Part shown: positions 1 to 5,647 of the stretch, in pieces
How positions within the stretch are numbered: position 1 is the first letter of the stretch
How the letters are laid out: each line of letters begins with the position of its first letter
Assembly: GCA_002422955.1 (NCBI GenBank)
Contig: DITY01000195.1
Coordinates: forward strand, 1 to 6,694
Length of the DNA: 6,694 bases
Direction: 5' to 3'
DNA from: Planctomycetaceae bacterium UBA6172
GTDB taxonomy: Bacteria; Planctomycetota; Planctomycetia; Pirellulales; Pirellulaceae
Program-made: the position numbers and the translations under genes
The notes under the pieces: generated by a model
Told to the model about the DNA's origin: nothing
What the model saw: the letters and a program-made list of their open reading frames with translations, nothing else
Databases searched by the model: none

Positions 1-1128
1 ATCTACTCATTGGGCTGCACCCTGTACTATGCGGTCACCGGCAAGGTTCCCTTTCCGGGGGGCGACGCGCGAGAAAAGTGCCGACGCCACCTCGATGAGA
101 CGCCATGGCATCCTCGTCGCCTCGCCCCAGACCTGTCCGAAGATCTGGTCGAACTGATCGCCGAGATGATGGAGAAGGATCCTCAGCGTCGGATCGGCTC
201 GGCGTTGCTGGTGGCAGAAAGGCTGCTCCCCTGGTGCGATGGTCAGCCGGAGCGGTTCCCGGCCTCGACCGGCCCGAGTCCTTGGATGCCAGCGCCCCCG
301 CCCGCGGAACTCGCCGCCGCCGACCACCCGACCGACCGGGAGCCGGCCTCCCAGAGCTCGATGGAATACCCCCGCGCCGAGCCCATTGCCATCGGCAGTT
401 TGCCGAAGGGGGCGAGCCTATCCGAAACCAGGTCAATGCCGCCGCCACTCCCAACCTCGCTCCCGGGCTGGGCCGGGACCGAGGGTTCCGGCTTGGCCCC
501 GGCACCGCTCGGGGTCGCCTGGGTGTTGGCGATCGTGATCCCGATCTGCTTATTCGTCGGTGCCGTGATCGGGTTCCTGGTCCGGGGCCAGATGCAACGG
601 CTCCCCGTCGTCATCCGCCCCGATTTCGGGGATCCGCACGAACGTATCCGACGGGTGGAGTTCCTGCTTATCGCTGAGCAAACGCAACTGGTCAGCGGTG
701 TAAAGCCGTTCGCTGACGGGGTGGGCTGCGAGCCGATATTCGATCCGCCGCTCCCGCATGGAGTAGTACATCCCGATCACCTCGGACACGAGCAGTTCGA
801 CCTTCAGCCCCACGCCGATCGTTTCGACCTGGTCGCCGATATCGATCCCTTCGCTGACGACCGGCAGCCACAGACAAGGCCGCAAGCGAAATCGAATGTC
901 GCCGTAGCGGAAGTGATAGTAGCCGTCTTCGAATCGCGTGCGGCAGAAGACACGTTCGCTGGGGATCAGCCCGTCGATCACGGACCGGTCAGCGGGATGG
1001 ATCCAGTCGTGACCATCCGCAGGCGTCCGGAGGAAGACGCCGTAGTCGGGCAACACTGGTTGGATCTCGTCCTCTTGTCGGACCGGGATTTGCGATTCAC
1101 TCATGCTCTGTTTCCACTGCGCGGATGA
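1..1128 (+). CDS. Ser/Thr protein kinase, C-terminal part (5' truncated by window edge; 3' end uncertain)
   Basis: The frame is open from base 1 and has no start in the window, so the ATP-binding and catalytic lobes lie upstream. The first residues, IYSLGCTLYYAVTGKVPF, match the segment after the kinase APE region (subdomain IX, normally DxxSLG). Residues 50-65 (LIAEMMEKDPQRR) match subdomain XI with its conserved Arg. A Pro/Ala-rich linker (about residues 82-165) follows, then one hydrophobic helix encoded at about 511-579 (GVAWVLAIVIPICLFVGAVI), then a basic RGQMQR stretch. This is the usual layout of planctomycete Hanks-type kinases, which phosphorylate Ser/Thr on target proteins; the membrane helix tethers the kinase domain in the cytoplasm. 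The target is unknown. From about 600 to the TGA at 1126-1128 the frame is the exact codon-register antisense of the minus-strand gene at 550-1104, so this tail may be non-functional or the natural stop may have been lost. The kinase call is firm; the 3' boundary is not. Confidence 0.82.
   Translation: MYSLGCTLYYAVTGKVPFPGGDAREKCRRHLDETPWHPRRLAPDLSEDLVELIAEMMEKDPQRRIGSALLVAERLLPWCDGQPERFPASTGPSPWMPAPPPAELAAADHPTDREPASQSSMEYPRAEPIAIGSLPKGASLSETRSMPPPLPTSLPGWAGTEGSGLAPAPLGVAWVLAIVIPICLFVGAVIGFLVRGQMQRLPVVIRPDFGDPHERIRRVEFLLIAEQTQLVSGVKPFADGVGCEPIFDPPLPHGVVHPDHLGHEQFDLQPHADRFDLVADIDPFADDRQPQTRPQAKSNVAVAEVIVAVFESRAAEDTFAGDQPVDHGPVSGMDPVVTIRRRPEEDAVVGQHWLDLVLLSDRDLRFTHALFPLRG
550..1104 (-). CDS. 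Conserved-looking protein of unknown function, last gene of the mqnB-mqnD operon
   Basis: This gene encodes 184 residues with ATG at 1104 and TAA at 552-550. I do not recognise a named family. The protein looks soluble: I see no signal peptide, no membrane helix and no Cys-rich metal site. Its composition is that of a real protein, with mixed aromatic and charged segments such as RFEDGYYHFRYGDIRFRLRP (residues 57-76), alternating beta-like stretches to about residue 125, and an acidic tail (GADDDGEP, then DQEPDHGTDE). It starts 51 nt after the mqnD stop on the same strand, so co-transcription with mqnBD is likely. The ribosome site is weak (GGAAACAGAG before ATG). Its 3' end overlaps the membrane-helix codons of the convergent kinase gene, and the whole gene lies inside the open kinase frame. 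I prefer this strand as coding because the opposite translation downstream of the helix shows no domain-like character. A regulatory or menaquinone-related role is only a guess from position. Confidence 0.72.
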   Translation of the reverse strand: MSESQIPVRQEDEIQPVLPDYGVFLRTPADGHDWIHPADRSVIDGLIPSERVFCRTRFEDGYYHFRYGDIRFRLRPCLWLPVVSEGIDIGDQVETIGVGLKVELLVSEVIGMYYSMRERRIEYRLAAHPVSERLYTADQLRLLSDKQELHPSDTFVRIPEIGADDDGEPLHLAPDQEPDHGTDE

Positions 1129-1155
1129 TGGCAGGCCTGCCGCGGTCCCGCCATC
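1127..1155. repeat. Inverted repeats between mqnD and the downstream gene
   Basis: The 51-nt gap between the mqnD stop and the next start holds a perfect 12-bp palindrome, GGCAGGCCTGCC (1130-1141). It also holds an overlapping inverted repeat, GATGGC (1127-1132) with GCCATC (1150-1155). In the mqn transcript these could form two alternative hairpins immediately before the start of the unknown gene. There is no U-run, so a classical intrinsic terminator is unlikely. An RNA-processing or translation-modulating hairpin is possible. The inverted repeats are seen directly; any function is inference. Confidence 0.3.
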
Positions 1156-2046
1156 CTATCTCTCGTTGTTCGTTCCGGAGGCTCTCCCCGCGGTCGGATC
1201 GGTAAAGATCTCTAGCGTCGCTGCGTGGTCGATGACCTCGGCCTGGGCCGCGAGCTGCGACAGCTTTCGCAACGCCTCCGCCCCGGTCGGACCCAGGTCC
1301 TGGGTCCACGGGTTGACGTACAGTTCGACGTGCCGCATCAGCACCCGATCGTCGAACTCTTGCGCATGCTCGCGCATCGTCGGCAGCGGCTGCTCCGGGT
1401 CCGCCAACGCCGCGTCGATCGAATCGCGGATGACGGCTTGGACCCGCGCGGTCACGGCAGCGCCCAGCCGCTTGCTGGCTAGAATACCCCCCAACGGCAG
1501 CGGGCATCCGGTCTGGCGTTCCCATCGCGTCCCTAAATCCTCGACCAATTCCAACCCTTGGTCTTGCCAGGTGAATCGGCCTTCGTGAATGCAGACCCCA
1601 AAGTCGGCCCGCTTGTGAACCAGTTGCGGCATGATCTCGGAAAAAACCACCTGCTCGATCCGCGTCGTCCGCGGATAGAACAGCCGGAACAGCAGCGTGG
1701 CGGTCGTGTAACGGCCAGGACAGAGCGTGACTTGGCGAGGCTCACGAGGCGTTTCACCCCGTCGCGCCGCGAGTAGCAGCGGGCCGACGCCGAAGCCGAG
1801 CGCCGAACCGCTGGGCAGAACGACATACGACTCTGCCAGCAACAGGGCCGCATGAAAACTCGCCTTGGCGACATCCAAGTCCCCTGCCAGCAGCCGGTCG
1901 TTCAATTGTTGGATGTCGAGCAGTTCGATATGAAAGTCGAGGCCTCGCCAATCGACCCGACGATTCATCAAGGCATCGAATGCGAACGTGTCGTTGGGGC
2001 AGGTGGAAATGCCCAGTCGGATCGGCATTGGCTGCGCGTCGTTCAT
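1156..2046 (-). CDS. mqnD: 1,4-dihydroxy-6-naphthoate synthase (menaquinone, futalosine pathway)
   Basis: MqnD converts cyclic dehypoxanthinyl futalosine to 1,4-dihydroxy-6-naphthoate, the ring precursor of menaquinone, in the cytoplasm. The 296-residue protein has the family's periplasmic-binding-protein-like fold signatures. These are LGISTCPNDTFAFDAL near the N-terminus (residues 11-26), LDVAKASFHA (57-66), LPSGSALGFGVGPLL (77-91), PGRYTTATLLFRLF (110-123), and ADFGVCIHEGRFTW (147-160). The His in that last motif (H154) corresponds to the catalytic His of characterised MqnD. Length is normal apart from a slightly extended C-terminus. The chosen ATG (2046) begins MNDAQP. An in-frame ATG at 2091 would add 15 residues inside mqnB and lacks the motif context. 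The start lies 4 nt after the mqnB stop, with a GGGGAA ribosome site inside the last mqnB codons, so translation is probably coupled. The adjacent futalosine hydrolase gene strongly supports the assignment. Confidence 0.95.
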   Translation of the reverse strand: MNDAQPMPIRLGISTCPNDTFAFDALMNRRVDWRGLDFHIELLDIQQLNDRLLAGDLDVAKASFHAALLLAESYVVLPSGSALGFGVGPLLLAARRGETPREPRQVTLCPGRYTTATLLFRLFYPRTTRIEQVVFSEIMPQLVHKRADFGVCIHEGRFTWQDQGLELVEDLGTRWERQTGCPLPLGGILASKRLGAAVTARVQAVIRDSIDAALADPEQPLPTMREHAQEFDDRVLMRHVELYVNPWTQDLGPTGAEALRKLSQLAAQAEVIDHAATLEIFTDPTAGRASGTNNER

Positions 2047-2050
2047 CTTT

Positions 2051-2815
2051 TCATTTTCCCCTAGCGCCCGGCCTTGTGGAATGGGACGCATCGGCCGCGC
2101 GGAAACTCTCGTTCAGCAACTGAGCGACGGCCCCGAGCGCCGCTTCAATCCGCCAGCCGCCGACGTTGCGATCCCCCGCCCGATTGGAGATCCCCCGGAT
2201 CACACGCAACGGGATCCCGGCCAAGGCGCAGGCCGCCGCCACGCCGAAACCTTCCATATCCTCGGCCGACATCTCGGCGTAACGCGCTCGCCGGCGATCG
2301 GCATGAGCGCGATCCGCCGCGGCGGCGCAGACGCTCAGCAACCCCCAGTCGGTGTGCGGGTTCGCGGGGATTGTCCTGTCGGTTGCGGTCGCATCGCCGT
2401 CCGGCCGCAGGTCGATCCGATCGCCGATCCTCGGCGAGTCAATCGAGCCGGGCCACTGCGGCCAGCCCATCTGGTCGCTGGTGCGATAGTTCGCATCGCC
2501 CCCAGCCTCCGCGGGGCAATCGCTGCCGACCCCTAGGCCATCCACCGCGATCCGGGAAAACTCATAAGCACGGCCGAGCGCTAGCGAATCGCTCAGCGAG
2601 CCTGCGATGCCGGCGAGCACCACGCCGCGGGGTTGTAATTCGCGGATCAATGCCGCCGTCCGCGCGGCGGACACGATCAGCCCAAACCCGCACAACCGCA
2701 CCGGGCCTTGTTCCCACGTCCAGGCCGCGGCGTCCCCCGGCCCGTCGACCCGTCGCAGGTTGGGTTGTAACAACCGCCATTCCAGATCGGTCGGGATCAA
2801 AAGCAGATGGGTCAT
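2051..2815 (-). CDS. mqnB: Futalosine hydrolase (menaquinone, futalosine pathway)
   Basis: MqnB cleaves futalosine to dehypoxanthine futalosine and hypoxanthine. It belongs to the nucleoside phosphorylase/hydrolase superfamily and acts in the cytoplasm. The 254-residue protein shows the family landmarks in order: MTHLLLIPTDLEW at the N-terminus; VVLAGIAGSL (residues 65-74, purine/ribose-binding loop); EMSAEDMEGFGVA (181-193), whose M-E pair contacts the ribose in this superfamily; and RGISNRAGDR (207-216), where D215 takes the place of the catalytic acid. An in-frame ATG at 2857 would add 14 mostly basic residues. I chose the ATG at 2815 because it has a strong GGAGGA ribosome site about 11 nt upstream and the family N-terminus begins there. 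It is the first gene of an apparent operon with mqnD. The 2816-2967 region presumably carries its promoter, but I cannot name convincing -35 and -10 boxes. Confidence 0.94.
   Translation of the reverse strand: MTHLLLIPTDLEWRLLQPNLRRVDGPGDAAAWTWEQGPVRLCGFGLIVSAARTAALIRELQPRGVVLAGIAGSLSDSLALGRAYEFSRIAVDGLGVGSDCPAEAGGDANYRTSDQMGWPQWPGSIDSPRIGDRIDLRPDGDATATDRTIPANPHTDWGLLSVCAAAADRAHADRRRARYAEMSAEDMEGFGVAAACALAGIPLRVIRGISNRAGDRNVGGWRIEAALGAVAQLLNESFRAADASHSTRPGARGK
2056..2061 (-). promoter_or_regulatory. Ribosome binding site of mqnD inside the end of mqnB
   Basis: On the minus strand GGGGAA lies 9 nt before the mqnD ATG at 2046. It is made from the last sense codons of mqnB (Gly-Lys) just before its TGA. 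It favours the ATG at 2046 over the upstream in-frame ATG at 2091 and implies that ribosomes finishing mqnB reinitiate on mqnD. Confidence 0.6.
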
Positions 2816-2826
2816 TGCTGGGGTCT

Positions 2827-2832
2827 TCCTCC
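2827..2832 (-). promoter_or_regulatory. Ribosome binding site deciding the mqnB start
   Basis: Read on the minus strand, GGAGGA lies about 11 nt before the ATG at 2815. It is the best Shine-Dalgarno match near either candidate start. It also falls inside the coding extension that the upstream ATG at 2857 would need, which argues against that longer form. Confidence 0.65.
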
Positions 2833-2843
2833 GACGTAAGCTA

Positions 2844-2857
2844 ATGCGGATCCGCAT
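2844..2857. promoter_or_regulatory. Perfect 14-bp palindrome in the mqnB/DUF502 divergent region (candidate operator)
   Basis: ATGCGGATCCGCAT is a perfect palindrome located 28-41 bp before the mqnB ATG, in the 152-bp region shared by mqnB and the DUF502 gene. An imperfect 16-bp palindrome (2872-2887, centred on CGATCG, one mismatch per half) lies 14 bp further on. Spacing from the mqnB start fits a dimeric repressor site over or just downstream of the promoter. No regulator gene is adjacent, so the operator role is inference. Confidence 0.35.
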
Positions 2858-2919
2858 CGATAGAAAGCGGTCGGGGCGATCGACCCGCCGGTCCGTTTTG
2901 TAGCCGTGCAGACTCCCGC

Positions 2920-2933
2920 CGGGGCAGGCCCCG
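2920..2933 (+). other. Short GC hairpin in the leader of the DUF502 gene
   Basis: CGGGGC and GCCCCG are separated by AG, giving a very GC-rich hairpin (or 5 bp with a 4-nt loop) that ends 34 nt before the TTG start of the DUF502 gene. It could be a 5' leader structure or part of the promoter region. There is no U-run after it, so I do not call a terminator. Confidence 0.25.
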
Positions 2934-2967
2934 TAGAGGTCGATTCGAGCAAGCGAGGACGGAGACT

Positions 2968-3597
2968 TTGAAACGGCAGGCGAAGCGATCGCTCGGAGTG
3001 CTCAAGACGACCGCGATCGGCGGCGTTTTCTTCTTGCTCCCGCTCGCGGTGATTCTGTTTCTCATCGGCCAATTGCTGCATGGCGTCTGGACCGTTGCCC
3101 GCGCGATCGAGGGTTATCTTCCGCTGCAAAACTTTGGGGGGTACCTGCTGCTATCCCTGCTCGCGATCGGACTCGTGCTGCTCGGTTGCTTCGTCGCCGG
3201 AGTGCTCGCGCGCAGGCAATTTGCCAAGCGTTTCAATGAGTCGGTCGAAAAACGGATCACGGCGTTTTTCCCCCAGTACACGATCATCAAGCAGCGACTG
3301 ACCGGCAACCTAGCGGCGGGGACAACCGAAAATTCCCTGCGTCCCGTGATCGTCCGCTTGGCCGAGCACCGGCGAATCGGTTTCGAAGTCGATCGGGTCC
3401 CCGCGGCGGGCGATGCCGAGGAGCAGGTGACGGTCTATCTCCCCAGTTCCCCCGACCCGTGGTCCGGAGACGTAATCCTCGTTAACGCAGACCAGGTCGA
3501 GCCGCTTTCGAGCACCGCGGCGGAGGCGTTGGCGGCGCTGGAACGGATCGGGCAAGGGACGCGCCAACTCTTCGGTGGCCCAGCCGCTCCGCCCTGA
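2968..3597 (+). CDS. DUF502 family membrane protein
   Basis: The protein has 209 residues and starts at TTG, with GAGG 9 nt upstream. An N-terminal basic stretch is followed by two membrane helices, at about residues 17-40 (IGGVFFLLPLAVILFLIGQL) and 58-81 (GYLLLSLLAIGLVLLGCFVA). A soluble C-terminal domain follows. It carries the features I associate with DUF502: the FPQYTIIKQ segment (101-109) after the second helix, corresponding to the P-x-x-x-x-IY-x-x-K region, and VTVYLPSSPDPWSGDVILVN (154-173), corresponding to VFVPTTPNPTSG in relatives. The fold places the C-terminal domain on one face of the inner membrane. The biochemical role of DUF502 proteins is not established. The gene is divergent from mqnB and converges on the radical SAM gene with a 31-bp gap, so it is probably monocistronic. 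Length is normal for the family. The TTG start is the only plausible start before the first helix. Confidence 0.85.
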   Translation: MKRQAKRSLGVLKTTAIGGVFFLLPLAVILFLIGQLLHGVWTVARAIEGYLPLQNFGGYLLLSLLAIGLVLLGCFVAGVLARRQFAKRFNESVEKRITAFFPQYTIIKQRLTGNLAAGTTENSLRPVIVRLAEHRRIGFEVDRVPAAGDAEEQVTVYLPSSPDPWSGDVILVNADQVEPLSSTAAEALAALERIGQGTRQLFGGPAAPP

Positions 3598-3610
3598 ATC
3601 GGCGGCAGCG

Positions 3611-3646
3611 CTGGCCGAGGGGGCGTTGTCATTTCGCTTCGGCCAG
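3611..3646. terminator. Possible hairpin between the convergent DUF502 and radical SAM genes
   Basis: CTGGCCGA (3611-3618) and TCGGCCAG (3639-3646) form a perfect 8-bp inverted repeat around a 20-nt loop. It lies in the 31-bp convergent gap and overlaps the last codons of the radical SAM gene. It could end transcription from either side. The loop is long and no U-run follows on either strand, so the call is tentative. Confidence 0.25.
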
Positions 3647-5464
3647 GGCAGCCAATTGGACGGTGGCGCGAGTCTGCTCTTTTTCGAGATAATTGCGTCC
3701 CAACTTGACGTTGACGTGATCCCAAGGCAGTCGAGCGAGCAACTCGTAGGGCTGGTGGACCTGCCGATCGACGTCGATCCCAGCGTCGGCGATCGCTTGC
3801 CACCAGCGTTTCGGGTCGAGGTGCTCGGTCCAGCCGTCCATCCGCGCGCCGCGCTCCCATGCCAGGCGAACCGCGCGACCCGTGCGTCGATCACCGCGGC
3901 TGAGCACGCCTTCCAACAAGCTGGTTTCGATGTCGAAGCATTTGATGTTGACGCTGCGGATTTGGCGTCGGTGCCAGAGGCGTTGGTGGGCCCACTTGAA
4001 ATACTCGCGTTGCTGCATCCCATTCCACTGATAAGGCGTGTGCGGTTTCGGGACGAAATTGGAAATGCTGGCGGTCACTTTCGCATAGCGTCCGCGGACT
4101 TCTTTGCCGACGGTGGCGATCGTTTCCGCCAGGTCGACGATGCCATCCAGGTCCACCGCCCGTTCGCCCGGTAGCCCACAGAGGAAGTAGAGCTTGACGC
4201 TTTCGAACCCGTTCTGAAAGGCAACGCGGCAACCTTCGATCAGATCGCTGTTTTTGATTTTTTTGCGGATCTGTTCCCGCATGTCGTCGCGGGCGACCTC
4301 GGGGGCGAGCGTCATGGAGCTGCGGCGATCGTTACCCAGCAACAGCGGCAGCGTCCGCAGCTGCTCATTGACCCTCAAGCTCGGGACACCGATGTTCACG
4401 CCCAACGGCTTGAAGACCTCGTGCAGCCGCCGCATCAGCGGTTCGAAGTGCGGATAATCGCTACTGGACAGCGACAAGATGCTGACCTCATTGAACCCGG
4501 TGTTGCGGTAGCTTTCCAAGGCCGCGGTCACGATCGTTTCCACCTCACGGACGCGCAGCGGTCGCTTGATCACGGTGCTTTGGCAGAAACGGCAGAGGTG
4601 CGGACAGCCCCGCATGATCTCCAGCGCGATCCGATCATGCACGCATTCGATGTAGGGCACGATCGGGCGGGTCGGCAGTGGCGCCGCCTCCAGGTCTTCG
4701 ATCACCGATGGCGCGATCGTTGCGGGGACCTCGGGTCGCAGCCGATGAATGTCAGCGATTCGCCCGTCCACATATTCCGGTTCATAAAACCTCGGGACAT
4801 AGGCACAGGCGAATTGCTGGGCGATCTTGACCAAGGCGGCTTCACGTTGGCGCTTTCCCGCGTCACCTCGCAGTAAATCGCCGTCGCGGGCAATCGCGGC
4901 CTGCTTTTGATCAACCCACGCGTCGCATAACTTCGGCAGCACCGGTTCGCCGTCCCCGATGATCATCACATCGAAATAATCGGCCATCGGTTCCGGATTT
5001 TGGCAGCAAGGACCGCCAGCGACCACCAGCGGAGCGGCCAAGGTGCGGTCGACCGCCTCCAACGGGATGCCACCCAAGTCGAGCATGGTCAGGACGTTGG
5101 GGGCGCTGACCTCATACTGCAGCGACAGTCCGACCACGTCGAAATCCGATAGGGCCGTAAACGTTTCCAAACTGTACAGCGGAATCCCTTTGGCCTTCAG
5201 CAACCGCTCCATGTCGGGCCAGGGCGTAAAGACCCGTTCGGCGCACCAGTCGTCCCTCCGGTTCATCAGCGAATACAGGACTTGCAAACCGTGATGACTC
5301 ATCCCGATCGTGTAAGCGTCGGGAAAGCCGATGCACATTTTCCCTCGCAACGTCCGGTGATCCTTGACCGTGATGTTGCGTTCACCACCGACGTATTGGC
5401 CCGGGGTTTGGACGTGGGGCCAAACCTGAGCTTCGAGCAAGCGTCGGCGGTCGTGTCGGATCAT
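3629..5464 (-). CDS. TIGR03960-type radical SAM protein with N-terminal B12-binding-like domain
   Basis: The protein has 611 residues. The N-terminal part contains VQTPGQYVGGERN (18-30), a family hallmark; FPDAYTIGMSHHGLQVLY (47-64); GLSLQYE (112-118); and VVAGGPCCQNPEP (147-159). Together these resemble a Rossmann-type cobalamin-binding domain with S-x-L and GG elements. The radical SAM domain begins near residue 278. Its [4Fe-4S] motif is RGCPHLCRFC (285-294, C-x3-C-x2-C), followed by LAPEVARD (386-393), LYFLCGLPGE (425-434) and SNFVPKPHTPYQW (468-480). The reaction is not known; relatives are often encoded beside a DUF2344 protein and RNase E/G or ribosomal genes. Here no DUF2344 gene is adjacent, and the protein ends shortly after the radical SAM C-terminal region. 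The ATG at 5464 fits the family N-terminus. The frame stays open to 5845, but that extension overlaps the Rieske gene. The ribosome site is weak. Confidence 0.9.
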   Translation of the reverse strand: MIRHDRRRLLEAQVWPHVQTPGQYVGGERNITVKDHRTLRGKMCIGFPDAYTIGMSHHGLQVLYSLMNRRDDWCAERVFTPWPDMERLLKAKGIPLYSLETFTALSDFDVVGLSLQYEVSAPNVLTMLDLGGIPLEAVDRTLAAPLVVAGGPCCQNPEPMADYFDVMIIGDGEPVLPKLCDAWVDQKQAAIARDGDLLRGDAGKRQREAALVKIAQQFACAYVPRFYEPEYVDGRIADIHRLRPEVPATIAPSVIEDLEAAPLPTRPIVPYIECVHDRIALEIMRGCPHLCRFCQSTVIKRPLRVREVETIVTAALESYRNTGFNEVSILSLSSSDYPHFEPLMRRLHEVFKPLGVNIGVPSLRVNEQLRTLPLLLGNDRRSSMTLAPEVARDDMREQIRKKIKNSDLIEGCRVAFQNGFESVKLYFLCGLPGERAVDLDGIVDLAETIATVGKEVRGRYAKVTASISNFVPKPHTPYQWNGMQQREYFKWAHQRLWHRRQIRSVNIKCFDIETSLLEGVLSRGDRRTGRAVRLAWERGARMDGWTEHLDPKRWWQAIADAGIDVDRQVHQPYELLARLPWDHVNVKLGRNYLEKEQTRATVQLAALAEAK

Positions 5465-5647
5465 GGCAAGATTTCCGAGGTACGTGATCGAGGCTGGCTG
5501 CTGGGGCTGACGAACGGACTGGGCATGGGGCGACTGGGGACGACGGAGGTTGCACGCATCGGACCCGCCCGCAGCCATCTGGCCACGTTCGCGAGGGAGG
5601 CTAAAGTTTGTCTTAAAGCACCGGTTCGCGACAAGGGAAGGATCAAG
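5465..5647. promoter_or_regulatory. Divergent intergenic region between the radical SAM and Rieske genes
   Basis: This 183-bp spacer must hold the start signals for both outward-facing genes. On the Rieske side there is a good ribosome site (AAGGGAAGGA, 5633-5642). A weak promoter guess is TGGCCA (5580-5585) and TAAAGT (5602-5607), with 16 bp between. The matches are poor and I would not rely on them. All frames through the spacer appear to be coding shadows. Confidence 0.3.

Noticed and set aside
105..677. Alternative + frame at 105-677 and minus frames at 35-614 over the kinase
   Set aside because: They are Arg/Pro-rich shadows. The kinase frame has recognisable subdomain IX-XI residues, a linker and a membrane helix.
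1097..1588. Frames overlapping the 3' part of mqnD (1097-1525 minus, 1103-1588 plus)
   Set aside because: These are shadows of mqnD with no independent motifs, and the minus one is in a different frame from the clear MqnD protein.
1988..2844. Long + strand open frames opposite mqnB (2074-2844 and 1988-2536)
   Set aside because: Their translations are Arg/Pro/Ser-rich low-complexity antisense products, typical of shadows in GC-rich DNA. The minus strand carries clear MqnB motifs.
2816..2857. Longer mqnB start at 2857
   Set aside because: It would add a basic, non-family leader that contains the ribosome site and half of the palindromic region. The ATG at 2815 has the better ribosome site and the family N-terminus.
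3310..4174. Open frames opposite or beside the DUF502 and radical SAM ends (3310-4023 minus, 3575-4174 plus)
   Set aside because: They lack any domain character and overlap genes with clear family motifs in other frames.
5282..5647. Extension of the Rieske frame upstream to an ATG at 5282
   Set aside because: The added 122 residues are antisense to the radical SAM gene. The Rieske domain is complete from 5648, which has a strong ribosome site.
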